Source: Nodosilinea sp. FACHB-131
GTDB taxonomy: Bacteria > Cyanobacteriota > Cyanobacteriia > Phormidesmidales > Phormidesmidaceae
Direction of reading: 5' to 3'
Assembly: GCF_014695395.1 (NCBI RefSeq)
Contig: NZ_JACJOF010000038.1
Location: 62,001-126,000 of the forward strand
Length of the DNA: 64,000 nt
Shown piece by piece: positions 1 through 8,978 of the stretch. Under the pieces are notes generated by a model. It ran no database searches. It was given only the letters and a program-made list of their open reading frames with translations, and was not told the origin of the DNA. The translations under genes and the position numbers were made by a program. Positions within the stretch are counted from its first letter, which is position 1. Each line of letters opens with the position of its first letter.

Positions 1-39
1 ACCCTAGCAAAGGCGATCGCAAAAGGAGTGCCACTTTGC

Positions 40-1050
40 CTAGGTTGCTGGAGTCACAGCCTGGCGAATGGATTTAGTTGCTGGCCTATAGTGGTGCTGG
101 TACCACTGCACAAAGTGGCGAATGCCCACCTCTGGTGAGGTGGTTGGGCGAAACCCAACCGCCTGGGTGAGGTCGTCAATGTCGGCGTAGGTAGCGGGTA
201 CATCCCCTGGCTGCATGGGGAGCCAGTTTTTCTGGGCAATTTTCCCCATTTCTTGCTCAATGATTTCGATGAATTTGAGCAGCGGCAGCGGTTGATTGTT
301 GCCCAGGTTATAAATTTTGCAGGGGGGAAGATCGGCCTGGCGCTGGGGCGGGCGATCGAGCAGGCGCACCAGCCCTTCGACCACATCGTCGATATAGGTA
401 AAGTCGCGCTCCATGTGGCCGTGGTTGTAGACATCAATAGGCTGGCCCTGGTCAATGGCCTGCACAAATTTGAAGTAGGCCATATCGGGGCGACCCCAGG
501 GGCCGTACACCGTAAAAAACCGCAGCCCCGTCACCGGCAGACCGTAGAGGTGGCTGTAGGCGTAGGCCATCAGCTCGTTCGATTTTTTGGTCGCCGCATA
601 GAATGAAACCGGCTGATCGACAGAATCGCCTACTGCGAAGGGCACCTTTTTGTTGGCTCCATACACCGAGCTAGAAGAGGCGTAGACCAGGTGAGAGACA
701 CGATCGCGGCAGCCCTCTAGCACGTTAGCAAACCCCACTAGATTGCTTGCCACGTAGGCCTGAGGATTGTGCAGCGAGTAGCGCACCCCCGCCTGGGCCG
801 CCAGGTGCACCACTCGATCAAAGGGCTGCTGCTGAAATAGGGTGTGCAGTCTTGCCCCATCGCTGATGTCGAACTGGTCAAACTCAAAGTTGGCAAAGGT
901 CATTAGCTGCCCCAGGCGGGCTCGTTTGAGCCGCACATCATAATAGTCGTTGAGGTTGTCAATGCCGTAGACCTGGTGCCCATCGACCAACAGCCGACGG
1001 GCCAAGTGGTAGCCGATGAAACCGGCAGTTCCGGTGACTAGAATTGTCAT
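40..1050 (-). CDS. NAD-dependent nucleotide-sugar epimerase (UDP-glucuronate 4-epimerase-like)
   Basis: Short-chain dehydrogenase/reductase-fold enzyme of about 336 residues, likely interconverting UDP-sugars (UDP-GlcA/UDP-GalA type) for surface polysaccharide. Seen: a GxxGxxG nucleotide-binding loop in TGTAGFIGYHLARRL at the extreme N-terminus, the family stretch AAQAGVRYSL, a serine-rich SSSSVYG segment and the YxxxK pair in YAATKKSNE. I start it at ATG 1050, which puts the Rossmann strand MTILVTGT at residue 1. The reading frame stays open 23 codons further upstream, but those residues do not fit the fold. It is divergent from the CapD-like and export genes to its right and probably belongs to the same exopolysaccharide locus. 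The exact sugar substrate cannot be read from the sequence. Confidence 0.88.
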   Translation of the reverse strand: MTILVTGTAGFIGYHLARRLLVDGHQVYGIDNLNDYYDVRLKRARLGQLMTFANFEFDQFDISDGARLHTLFQQQPFDRVVHLAAQAGVRYSLHNPQAYVASNLVGFANVLEGCRDRVSHLVYASSSSVYGANKKVPFAVGDSVDQPVSFYAATKKSNELMAYAYSHLYGLPVTGLRFFTVYGPWGRPDMAYFKFVQAIDQGQPIDVYNHGHMERDFTYIDDVVEGLVRLLDRPPQRQADLPPCKIYNLGNNQPLPLLKFIEIIEQEMGKIAQKNWLPMQPGDVPATYADIDDLTQAVGFRPTTSPEVGIRHFVQWYQHHYRPATKSIRQAVTPAT

Positions 1051-1700
1051 GGCGGATTCAGCTGGGTAGAGATTGCTACCAACTGTTCTACCGTTGAAAG
1101 CGGTCTGAATTAGGGCCAAATTGCCCTAGCTTGAAGACTGAATTGAGTTGTATTTCTCACTCATAAATAATATTTCATCGAGTCTTTATAATTTATTGCC
1201 AGCCTAATTTTAGGTTTGTGATAGCGGCAATTTGGCATAGTGATGACCGCAAAATTGCCTATGCTACTGTGGCAATTCAATCCTTAACTATGGGCGTGTT
1301 GCTTAATTTCAGGAGAGAACCTTGAGGGTGGTGGTGCGACATCGCCTTGGGTGATGGCTAAGGTCTAAACTCTGCGGTGGGCGGAGCTAGGGCCATAACC
1401 TCCCCTGCTCCATCCTCTACATTAAAATCACCGGTGAAGTTCCCTCACCACTCTCCTTGAGGGCTGATTTCCCGATGTCGTTTACAGCCCAAGATTAGTC
1501 CAGTCGCCCCTACTTTAGGAGATGGACGAGCTGGCCATGTTCCTGCACCCAACGGGATTTGTCACGCCAATACAGCTTTTTTGAATAGCTGGGCTTGCGG
1601 TCTAACCCCAAGCCTTCAAAGTCAGCCCCGGGAAAGCCAATGGTTTGCCACTGCCCGGTTAGCCTGACGACTTTTAGAGCACGTCTCAGGAGGATTTTCA
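1051..1700. other. Divergent intergenic region, 650 bp
   Basis: Separates the epimerase from the CapD-like gene and must hold promoters for both. The right end carries an AGGAGG ribosome-binding site 6-7 bases before ATG 1701. A 63-codon open frame on the minus strand (1510-1701) overlaps that site and resembles nothing known, so I do not call it. I see no convincing terminator, repeat or RNA gene. Confidence 0.5.
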
Positions 1701-3713
1701 ATGCTGTTTAAGCTCAGTGGCCGATTGCCCTATCTCAGGAATCGCCATGTTTTGCTGGCCGATATTGCAATTTTTTTGGTGTCTCCGCTGCTGGCCCTGG
1801 GCCTGCGGCTCGATGGAGCGATTAACTTTCAGGCTTACTATCCCCAGCTGGTTTGGTTTACCCTGGCGTTTTTGCTAGTTAAGCTAGGCGTGCTGGGTCT
1901 GTTTGGCGGCTATCGGCGCTGCTGGCGTTACGCCAGCGTTGACGAACTCCAGCAGCTCACTCTGATGATGGTGGCAGCCATTGTGCTGCAAACTTTAGCC
2001 TTTGATCTGCTGTCCCCTAGCCTGCTCGACGGGCTGCCGCGATCGCTGCCTCTCCTCGACGCTATTTTAGGCTTTTTGCTGGTGGGGGCGCTGCGGTTTA
2101 GAATTCGTGCCCTAGAGCGCCTCAGCCAGTCGCGCCGCACCTTCTTTCGCCGCGACCGCGTCCTTGTTGTTGGCGCGGGCAGCGCGGGCGTTTCCCTGGT
2201 GCAAGAGATGCAGCGCAACCCCTCCCTGGGGCTGCGCCCCGTCGCCTTTGTCGATGATGACCCAGCCAAGCTGCACCTGCGCATTCGCAAACTGCCGGTA
2301 GAGGGCAACCGCAGCCAAATTGCCGAGCTGGTGCGATCGCTGCACATTCGCAAGGTGATTATTGCCATGCCCACCGTGGCTGGAGATGTGATTCGCGAAA
2401 CCGTCGAAATTTGCCAGCGGGCTGGGGTTCAGACCAGCACCCTTCCCGGCATTCACGAAATTCTCAACGGCCGCGTTTCCCTGGGCCGAGTGCGCGACGT
2501 GCAGATTGAAGACCTGCTGCGCCGCGACCCTGTGCAAATGGATGTAGAACAGGTTGCGAATCTGGTGTGCGGCAAGCGAGTGCTGGTGACGGGGGCCGGA
2601 GGGTCCATCGGCAGCGAGCTCTGCCGCCAGCTGCTGCAGTGCCATCCCCAGGAAATTATTCTCGTTGGTCACGGCGAAAACTCTATTTTCAACATCCAGC
2701 AGGAGCTGGAAAAAGCAGTCAAAACCCTTGGGGCGCAGAATGGCCCCCAAATTTCGCCCTTCATTGCCGATATTCGCTTTCGCCATCGCCTGGAGTGCGG
2801 CTTCAGTCGGTTTAGGCCACAGATGGTGTTCCATGCCGCCGCCCACAAGCACGTGCCGATGATGGAATCGAATGCCCCTGAGGCCGTTACCAACAACATC
2901 ATCGGCACTCAAAACCTGGTCACCCTGGCCCAGCGTTACCAGGTTGAGCACTTTGTCATGATCTCCACCGATAAGGCCGTAAACCCCACCAATATCATGG
3001 GGGCCAGCAAGCGGGTGGCTGAAATGCTGGTGCTGCAGGCGGCCCAACAGAGCGGTCGCCACTACGAAGTCGTGCGCTTTGGCAACGTGTTGGGCAGCCG
3101 GGGTAGCGTGGTGCCCACCTTTAAGCGCCAGATTGCCGAGGGCGGTCCCATTACCGTCACTCACCCCGAAATTTGCCGCTACTTTATGACCATTCCTGAG
3201 GCGGTACAGCTGGTGCTTCAGGCTGCCACCATGGGCCAGGGAGGCGAAATCTTCATGCTCGACATGGGTCAGCCAGTCAAAATTGTTGACTTAGCCAAGG
3301 AGCTGATTCGCCTGTCAGGCTACGAGCTGGGCAAGACCATGCAGATTGTGTTTACCGGTCTCAGACCGGGAGAAAAGCTCTATGAAGAGCTGTTTATTGG
3401 CGGTGAACAGTACACTGCTACGCGCCATAAAAAGCTGTTTGTGGTCACTAACGCTAGCGGCATTGTGCCCACCCAACTCGATCGTTTGGTGCGCGCCTTA
3501 AACCGCGCTGCTCTACGCCACGACCCAGCGGAGATTACCTTTTTACTGGAGCAGCTAGTGCCCGGCTTTAAACCCCAGTATCAGCCACCCGTAACGATGC
3601 CGGAACTTGCCCCCGAGTCGGTAGCAGAACCGGTAGCGAAGCGATCGCCTTGGCCTGCTATCGAGAAACGGCCGATGCCCGCGTTGGCGGTGGGCTATGA
3701 CCAAACCGCCTAA
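1701..3713 (+). CDS. CapD/WbpM-like membrane nucleoside-diphosphate sugar epimerase/dehydratase
   Basis: 670-residue polysaccharide biosynthesis protein of the CapD/WbpM/PglF family, which usually carries out 4,6-dehydration of UDP-HexNAc. About four hydrophobic membrane segments occupy residues 15-130. A first Rossmann-like domain begins with VLVVGAGSAG near 153, and the catalytic SDR domain has VLVTGAGGSIGSEL near 295. Family landmarks seen are HAAAHKHVPMM, STDKAVNPTNIMGASKR (the catalytic Lys lies in GASK) and LRPGEKLYEEL. Full length for the family. A strong AGGAGG site supports ATG 1701. The Wza-like export gene follows about 170 bp downstream on the same strand, consistent with an exopolysaccharide operon. 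Confidence 0.93.
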   Translation: MLFKLSGRLPYLRNRHVLLADIAIFLVSPLLALGLRLDGAINFQAYYPQLVWFTLAFLLVKLGVLGLFGGYRRCWRYASVDELQQLTLMMVAAIVLQTLAFDLLSPSLLDGLPRSLPLLDAILGFLLVGALRFRIRALERLSQSRRTFFRRDRVLVVGAGSAGVSLVQEMQRNPSLGLRPVAFVDDDPAKLHLRIRKLPVEGNRSQIAELVRSLHIRKVIIAMPTVAGDVIRETVEICQRAGVQTSTLPGIHEILNGRVSLGRVRDVQIEDLLRRDPVQMDVEQVANLVCGKRVLVTGAGGSIGSELCRQLLQCHPQEIILVGHGENSIFNIQQELEKAVKTLGAQNGPQISPFIADIRFRHRLECGFSRFRPQMVFHAAAHKHVPMMESNAPEAVTNNIIGTQNLVTLAQRYQVEHFVMISTDKAVNPTNIMGASKRVAEMLVLQAAQQSGRHYEVVRFGNVLGSRGSVVPTFKRQIAEGGPITVTHPEICRYFMTIPEAVQLVLQAATMGQGGEIFMLDMGQPVKIVDLAKELIRLSGYELGKTMQIVFTGLRPGEKLYEELFIGGEQYTATRHKKLFVVTNASGIVPTQLDRLVRALNRAALRHDPAEITFLLEQLVPGFKPQYQPPVTMPELAPESVAEPVAKRSPWPAIEKRPMPALAVGYDQTA

Positions 3714-3884
3714 GGGAGTTCGCGGTTCGGCCCAATCGTCAGGTGTCTGAATCTAGGCCCCGAACCACTGAACGTTGTAGGGGCCGAGCCCAACCCCTTG
3801 CCACCGATGGGCTTAACCCAGGTCAGAGATGAGTTTTGCCATGAACCATTTGCCCATTCAATCTGCATCGAGGAGATGCCAGCC

Positions 3885-4967
3885 ATGACCATTCTGTCTA
3901 CCGTCCATGGCCAGCGCTGGGGTCTGGCGCTGACGTTTGCCCTCGTGGTTAGCAGCGGCGGGGCGCTAGCATCGCCGCCACTTCTGGCCCCGGCCCCGGC
4001 TCTGGAAGCAGACTACGAGACTGGGGCCGTCAGCGGGGTGGTTACCGATACCTATCTCCTGGGACCGGGCGATCGCGTGCTGGTCGATATTTTTGACGTG
4101 CCCGAGCACAGCGGCGAACGGCAGGTGCTGATCGATGGCTCGGTCAACCTCAACTGGGTGGGCGGTGTCTCGGTGCAGGGCATGACCCTGCACCAGGCGG
4201 CCAGTGCCATCGCCGTCGCCTACAACCGCTACCTCTACGACCCCCTCGTCACCGTCACCCTGACTAGCCCGCGTCCGCTGCGAGTCAGTGTGGCTGGAGC
4301 CGTCAATCGGCCCGGCTCATACGTGGTGTCGTTTACCGAAGCCCCCGGCAGCAACCCCGATACCCGCTGGCCCACCGTGACCCAGGCCCTCCAGCAGGCC
4401 GGGGGCATTACCCAGTTTGCCAACGTGCGCCAAGTGCAGGTGGAGCGGCAGCAGTCGGTCAACGCCACCAATGGGCTCAATCTTGACCTCTGGGCTCTGC
4501 TGCAAACCGGCGATCTCAGCCAAGACCTTGCCCTACGGGATGGCGACAGCATTTATGTGCCGGCCACGACGGCCATCGACCCCACCGAGGCCCGAGACCT
4601 GGCCTCGGCCAGCTTTTCCCCCGCCGTGATTCGGGTCAACGTAGTGGGCGAAGTGCCTCGCCCTGGCACGGTAGAAGTGCCCCCCAACACACCTCTCAAT
4701 CAGGCGCTGTTGGCTGCAGGCGGGTTTGACAATAGCCGCGCCCAAACGGACTCAATTCAGCTAGTGCGACTCAACCCTGACGGCAGCGTCTCTCAGCGGC
4801 AGGTGCCGGTCGATTTTACCCAGGGCATTAACGAGCAAACCAACCCCATTCTCTACGCCAACGATGTGATTATTGTAAGCCGCTCTGGTACGGCCCAGTT
4901 TTCCGATTCCTTTGACGGGGTGTTAGAGACCATCGGCAAAATATTTCCGTTCTTCTTTCTGTTCTAA
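3885..4967 (+). CDS. Wza-like polysaccharide export protein (Poly_export + SLBB domains)
   Basis: Secreted or outer-membrane protein for polysaccharide export, about 360 residues from the chosen start. After an N-terminal signal sequence (MTILSTVHGQRWGLALTFA..., cleavage near ALASPP) comes the Poly_export domain starting YLLGPGDRVLVDIFDVPEHS. Two SLBB-like beta-grasp repeats follow, marked by VSVAGAVNRPGSYVVS and VNVVGEVPRPGTVEVP. An AGGAG site nine bases ahead supports ATG 3885; ATG 3876 lies directly on that site and the longer frame from 3798 adds non-signal sequence. It ends with a hydrophobic, Phe-rich tail (IFPFFFLF). It probably works with the CapD-like enzyme upstream. Confidence 0.9.
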   Translation: MTILSTVHGQRWGLALTFALVVSSGGALASPPLLAPAPALEADYETGAVSGVVTDTYLLGPGDRVLVDIFDVPEHSGERQVLIDGSVNLNWVGGVSVQGMTLHQAASAIAVAYNRYLYDPLVTVTLTSPRPLRVSVAGAVNRPGSYVVSFTEAPGSNPDTRWPTVTQALQQAGGITQFANVRQVQVERQQSVNATNGLNLDLWALLQTGDLSQDLALRDGDSIYVPATTAIDPTEARDLASASFSPAVIRVNVVGEVPRPGTVEVPPNTPLNQALLAAGGFDNSRAQTDSIQLVRLNPDGSVSQRQVPVDFTQGINEQTNPILYANDVIIVSRSGTAQFSDSFDGVLETIGKIFPFFFLF

Positions 4968-5048
4968 GGAAGAAGCATTGCTGAATTCAACTCCTGGAAC
5001 ATCCCAGAGGGAAAACTCAATGGCTTTCCTTCTCCTTGCGATCGCTCT

Positions 5049-5855
5049 CTACAGTAGCGGCTTGAGCTCGTTCCATTCGAGAGTACGACAGGGCAGTTGG
5101 TAGAGGAGGCCATCGGTTTGGGTAACCCAGTCTCTTTGGGAAATAGTATAGACCCAGCCCTCACCCACCTGGGGTGACCCCTCGGGGACAGCGGGGTTGA
5201 GTAGACATCCCTGGCGTAGCCAGAGGTAGTCACCGCTAGTCAAGGGATACTGGGCCAGGGTTTTGCCTGCCTGCAGCGGTTGTTCTACCAAGCGGGGCAG
5301 CAGTCGTCGACTGAGGATTAGGCTGGGCACCACGCCCAGGGGAGTACACTGTTTGAAAAAGGCTAGCTGCGATTGCCGTCGCAGCCGACTCTGAAGCTGG
5401 TATAGCACTGAGGGCTGCTGGCTCAGCACCCGCTCCGCCGCCTTGTAGGGCAACCGCACCAGCTGACCAGGGGCAGCAGCCCTGGCCCGATAGGGCAGCG
5501 AATGGTCGCTGCGATCGCCGCCAAAGGCCTCGCCCGGCCCTAGACAGGCCACCGAAACGGTTTTCCCCAAGGTTTTATTGTCAACCAGCAGACGTACCCT
5601 TCCCGAGGTAATCAGGAAGAGGTCGCCAGCCTCATCAAGCGAGCAAGTTTCGTTGCGGGGCGGGTAGGTTACGATATCATTGCCCAAATCAAATTGGTAA
5701 CTTTGAGCCGTTTCAACTTCAGCTAGCAGCGCTTTAATTAGGGCCGCTGAAACAAGCTCTTGAGATACTAATTTTGACTCCTTTAAAGAGCATTTAAAGA
5801 CTCGGCTAGGGGGGTGTAATACCTGATTGAACTGGCATGGTAGATAGATATTCAT
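5049..5855 (-). CDS. Cyclic-nucleotide-binding-domain protein resembling the N-terminus of peptidase-type ABC exporters
   Basis: 268 residues with one Crp-like cNMP-binding domain (about residues 45-150: LFLITSGRVRLLVDN, VACLGPGEAFGG) and no HTH, peptidase or ABC domain after it. The C-terminal part (GWVYTISQRDWVTQTDGLLYQLP) resembles the linker of cyanobacterial cNMP-domain/C39-peptidase ABC exporters such as HetC or HlyB-like proteins. The protein stops where the peptidase would begin. It is divergent from a PpiC/SurA-like foldase, another gene class often found beside such exporters. It may be a stand-alone regulator or sensor, or a truncated exporter. The frame is clean, with no obvious decay. 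Function is inferred only from resemblance. Confidence 0.65.
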   Translation of the reverse strand: MNIYLPCQFNQVLHPPSRVFKCSLKESKLVSQELVSAALIKALLAEVETAQSYQFDLGNDIVTYPPRNETCSLDEAGDLFLITSGRVRLLVDNKTLGKTVSVACLGPGEAFGGDRSDHSLPYRARAAAPGQLVRLPYKAAERVLSQQPSVLYQLQSRLRRQSQLAFFKQCTPLGVVPSLILSRRLLPRLVEQPLQAGKTLAQYPLTSGDYLWLRQGCLLNPAVPEGSPQVGEGWVYTISQRDWVTQTDGLLYQLPCRTLEWNELKPLL

Positions 5856-6442
5856 GGTGGCCTTGGGCCTGGAGGACGCTTGTTTGGTTCCCCAAGCCTA
5901 TCAAGCATTTAGGTTTTGACTATAGAAGTAAATTAAAAAATAAAATAAAATATGGCCGTTCCGATGAGGTAGAGATGAAGACGCTGATGAACCTAACGAA
6001 CAGTACATGAATTCACTTTCTTGCATGGGATCTGAAGTGTCTTTGCTGTCTCCTGAACAGGCATCTTAGAGAATCTTCATGCATTAATGTTAAGCAGCCC
6101 TAGACGTCGTTGAGGAAAGCACCAGTCCCAATTTTATTTGTCTAGAGCGCAATGGCCAATGACCTCGATATCTTAGAATGGCTAGATTGACATGGCTACG
6201 TTGAGACCCTGCTATGGGGTGGACAGCATTGATGTTTTGAGTAACTCATGCTTAATTGCCACATTGTTCCCTTGGGAAAATATCATTCTAGGCAAGATGG
6301 CAGTATAATCTCAATGCTTCTTACTATACTTTTCAGATAGCATCTATTTGATATCATTCCTAGGCCACGATTTTATCTTTGTCCGCTCAATTCGCATCTC
6401 TAATGCGGATTAGCAATAGGCTAATTGCAGGAAATGAGATTT
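5856..6442. other. Divergent intergenic region, AT-rich
   Basis: About 590 bp between the cNMP-domain gene and the foldase gene. A short inverted repeat (CGCAT-ctcta-ATGCG, about 6394-6408) lies just before the foldase. No RNA gene or transposon end was recognised. The low GC compared with the flanking genes fits a long regulatory region. Confidence 0.4.
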
Positions 6443-7195
6443 ATGGCCAATTTGACCGGTCTATCTCTAGATGCTCAGGAGGTTGTTGATTATCTCCGTC
6501 AAAGTTTTCGCTTGTCAGAGATCTATCAAGAGATTATTGAGCAAAAAATCGTTAGTCAGGTTGCTATAGATAATGATGTAGTTGTTACTCTTCAAGAGAT
6601 TGAAGTGGAGGTTGAGAATGTCCGCTACGAGAAAGAGTTCGACAGCTCCGTTGACCTGATGACCTGGCTGAGCGATCGCGGCACCACCTTAACTGACCTC
6701 AAACAATCAATTCACTTCAGCCTGCTGACCCAAAAGGTTGTACGCCATCTTTTCCTTGATCAGGCTGAGGCCGTATTTTCTCAGCAGCGTAGTCGCTTTG
6801 ACCAGTTAGTGCTGTACAAAATAGTAGTCCCCTACGAGCATCTAGCTCAAGAAGTTTTTTACCAAATTGAAGAAGAGGAAATCAGTTTTTTTGAAGCGGC
6901 TCACGTCTACGATATCGACGAAAATCGCCGCCTCAACTGTGGCTATGAGGGTAAGATAGTCCGCTCTGACTTACCGTCAGAGCTCGCTGAGCCCCTGTTG
7001 ACAGCGAGAATTAATGAGGTGATTGGGCCAATCAAGACCGCCAATCAGTTCTATGAACTTTTCTGGATCGACGATGTGATTGCTCCTACCCTGACGCCAG
7101 CGCTTCAAGATGCTATTCTCAACCAGCTGTATCACGACTGGATGAAGGATAAAATAAACGATTATCTAGCTTCCCTAAGTCCCCACTTTGAGTAG
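6443..7195 (+). CDS. PpiC/SurA-like peptidylprolyl isomerase (foldase) family protein
   Basis: About 250 residues, all alpha-rich in the first half (SurA-N-like chaperone region: DYLRQSFRLSEIYQEIIEQKIV) followed by a parvulin-like region (VPYEHLAQEVFYQIEEEEISFFEAAHVY ... GKIVRSDLPSELAEPLLTARINEVIGPI). This is the pattern of cyanobacterial peptidylprolyl isomerases found beside peptide/bacteriocin ABC exporters and HlyD genes. No signal peptide is apparent, so it may act in the cytoplasm on an exporter substrate. ATG 6443 is preferred because AGGA lies about ten bases upstream; ATG 6434 and TTG 6425 are alternatives. No ABC exporter or HlyD partner is present nearby. Confidence 0.72.
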   Translation: MANLTGLSLDAQEVVDYLRQSFRLSEIYQEIIEQKIVSQVAIDNDVVVTLQEIEVEVENVRYEKEFDSSVDLMTWLSDRGTTLTDLKQSIHFSLLTQKVVRHLFLDQAEAVFSQQRSRFDQLVLYKIVVPYEHLAQEVFYQIEEEEISFFEAAHVYDIDENRRLNCGYEGKIVRSDLPSELAEPLLTARINEVIGPIKTANQFYELFWIDDVIAPTLTPALQDAILNQLYHDWMKDKINDYLASLSPHFE

Positions 7196-7215
7196 TTGTT
7201 CTGTCGCCGCCTGCC

Positions 7216-7791
7216 GTGAAGCAACGCCGATATTTGCCAGTGACCTACGGTGCGGTGGGAATAGGGGCAGGGCTGCTGGCTCTATCTGGCTGGCTGGTCG
7301 TTCAGCTGGTTCTAGCTCAGCACCAGGCACCCACTCCCCAAGCAATTCTTGTACTAGAGGGTCAAACCAGTCGCGTGCGCTTTGCGGCAGAGTTTTCCGG
7401 TCAGCACCCTAGCCTACCCCTGTGGGTATCGGGCAACCCCCAGGGGCAGGCGCTGAATGAAGCTATCTTTCAGCAGGCGGAAGTGCCCGAGGACCTCGTC
7501 CACTACGATGGCTGTGCCACCGACACGGTGACCAACTTTACCTGCACCCTGCCAGATTTAACAGCACGCGACATTCGGCACGTCTACGTCATTACGTCTG
7601 ATTACCACATGGCGCGGGCGCGGGCCATTGCCGCCATTGTGTTTGGTAGCCGAGGCATTGTGGTGACGCCGGTGGCTCTAGCAGCCCCCCACCGCTCTCC
7701 CGAGTCGCCCCTGCGTACGGTACGCGACTGTCTGCGATCGCTGATTTGGCTAGCCACTGGCAAAACCGGAGCCAGCCTCAACCCGGGCTAG
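7216..7791 (+). CDS. YdcF/SanA/ElyC-like (DUF218) membrane-anchored protein
   Basis: 191 residues with a GTG start, one N-terminal hydrophobic anchor (GIGAGLLALSGWLVVQLVLAQ) and a DUF218 fold. Landmarks are AILVLEG at the first strand, LPLWVSGNP, and VYVITSDYHMARARAIA, matching the family's conserved T/S-D-x-x-H-xx-RA motif. Related proteins in E. coli (SanA, ElyC) influence envelope and peptidoglycan integrity; the biochemical role is unresolved. Its last 42 bases overlap the 3' end of the convergent hetP-like gene. Confidence 0.85.
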   Translation: MKQRRYLPVTYGAVGIGAGLLALSGWLVVQLVLAQHQAPTPQAILVLEGQTSRVRFAAEFSGQHPSLPLWVSGNPQGQALNEAIFQQAEVPEDLVHYDGCATDTVTNFTCTLPDLTARDIRHVYVITSDYHMARARAIAAIVFGSRGIVVTPVALAAPHRSPESPLRTVRDCLRSLIWLATGKTGASLNPG

Positions 7792-8106
7792 GGCAGGTGG
7801 CTCCTCAACGGCTACGGTTGCACTTGTTAAACCCAGCGCCTGTTGATTGCAAACCAGAGTGTCGCTGGACCTTGTACTCTGAGTTCCAGTGGTCTGGCGG
7901 GGACGATTGTCTTTAATGAGTCGTTTATAGGTACGATAGGGCAGATAGTGAGCTGGATTGTAGCCCGCGTAGCGCAAGATTAAAACGCAGGCCCAGGAAT
8001 ATTTTCCTTCTACAATAGCTGTTACCACTTGGTCAAACTGTTCTGCACTCATAACTCGATTTGTGGTCGAATAGCTGGCTAGGGAAACTGAGGCGTGCCG
8101 CGGCAT
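7750..8106 (-). CDS. HetP-family protein
   Basis: 118-residue protein whose residues 19-68 match the HetP core: SAEQFDQVVTAIVEGKYSW, then ACVLILRYAGYNPAHYLPYR and TYKRLIKDN. HetP and its paralogues set the timing of commitment to heterocyst differentiation in Anabaena; homologues also occur in cyanobacteria that make no heterocysts, where the role is unknown. The C-terminal third is low in conservation. In Anabaena hetP lies next to hetC, a peptidase-type ABC exporter. Here the neighbours are a cNMP-domain protein and a foldase but no exporter. ATG 8106 leads into a short Ser-rich N-terminus; ATG 8052 (MSAEQF) is a possible alternative start. Confidence 0.87.
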   Translation of the reverse strand: MPRHASVSLASYSTTNRVMSAEQFDQVVTAIVEGKYSWACVLILRYAGYNPAHYLPYRTYKRLIKDNRPRQTTGTQSTRSSDTLVCNQQALGLTSATVAVEEPPALARVEAGSGFASG

Positions 8107-8278
8107 TAAAAATCTCCAAAGAAATTAAATTTTATTGAGCAACAGATTTCAATAAATTGAGTAAAACCGGCTGATGTCTCATCGACCTTAGGTTGAAAGC
8201 CGAGGCTTAACCCTAGGCTATAGGCTCAAATTCAGCAGCTTTAGCTCTGGTAAAAACAGTGAACTGGGCTGAATGACA

Positions 8279-8523
8279 TTACTTAATAAGCACTTGTAAG
8301 GTGTAAACCCCCTGCGCAATCAGGTCACTAACACAGTCGAAGCGCAGGATATCGGCTTCATAAAAGCCGGCGAAAGGGCCAAAGTAATAGGTGAAAAAGG
8401 CCTGTTGGTAAGAATTTCTATCCACCAGTCACCTTTGCCAAGCTGGGAAATACTGAGAAAAATCTGTTTTATCATTGAGTCTATAGGTAAGACAGCACCC
8501 GATCGGGCAATCCCCAGATCCAA
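8279..8523 (-). pseudogene. Possible frameshifted small gene upstream of hetP-like gene
   Basis: The minus strand has two adjacent open frames that together read like one small protein. The first (from ATG 8523) gives ...IKQIFLSISQLGKGDWW. The second, one base shifted and closing at TAA 8279-8281, gives DRNSYQQAFFTYYFGPFAGF and ends FDCVSDLIAQGVYTLQVLIK. The second frame alone could start at GTG 8425, with an AAGGTGA-like site upstream, giving 48 residues. The composition of the second part looks coding. I do not recognise the family. Decay or a real 48-residue protein are both possible. Confidence 0.35.
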
Positions 8524-8978
8524 ACGGAAAAATTACTAAGACTATCTTTAAAGCTCTTCCGTGAGGAAGTCGTGAGCAACCCCTTCTTTAGTAACAAGAG
8601 TGTTACAAAGATTGATTTAAGTCTATTTAAGTCTTAAAAACTAATTTAGTGCCGGTATAGCGATCGCAGATACTTACAGTTCTAACCTATAGAATCTAGC
8701 CGCTTAGACTGCTCCAGCTACACGGTATATATCGCTATTTGTTGCTTGAATCCCTGTGGTTAATCAAAGTGATTTCATCTGATATCTGACTGATTTCACC
8801 GTTCAATTGTCGCTTGCCGCTCTAGGTGCCAACGGTTTTTCTAGGGAATAGTTTCTGAAAAAAGTAGCTGTGGAGGATCCCACTACGCGCTTTGGGAAGA
8901 AGAATTAGGACAACCACTAGGGCCTCTAGTCGGCCCAAAGACCTTTTGCCTCACAGCGCATTCCTTTAGGAAACCGCT
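8524..8978. other. Non-coding stretch upstream of the response regulator
   Basis: About 455 bp without a supportable gene. One HIP1-type GCGATCGC is present near 8660. It should contain the promoter of the response regulator, whose start is preceded by TTTAGGAAACC. No clear hairpin or RNA gene was seen. Confidence 0.4.

Noticed and set aside
1510..1701. 63-residue minus-strand frame before the CapD-like gene
   Set aside because: It overlaps the ribosome site of the real gene, has no clear ribosome site itself and no known family.
2112..3164. 350-codon open frame antisense to the CapD-like gene
   Set aside because: Its His/Asn/Gly-rich product has no recognisable domain and it lies wholly opposite a well-supported gene.
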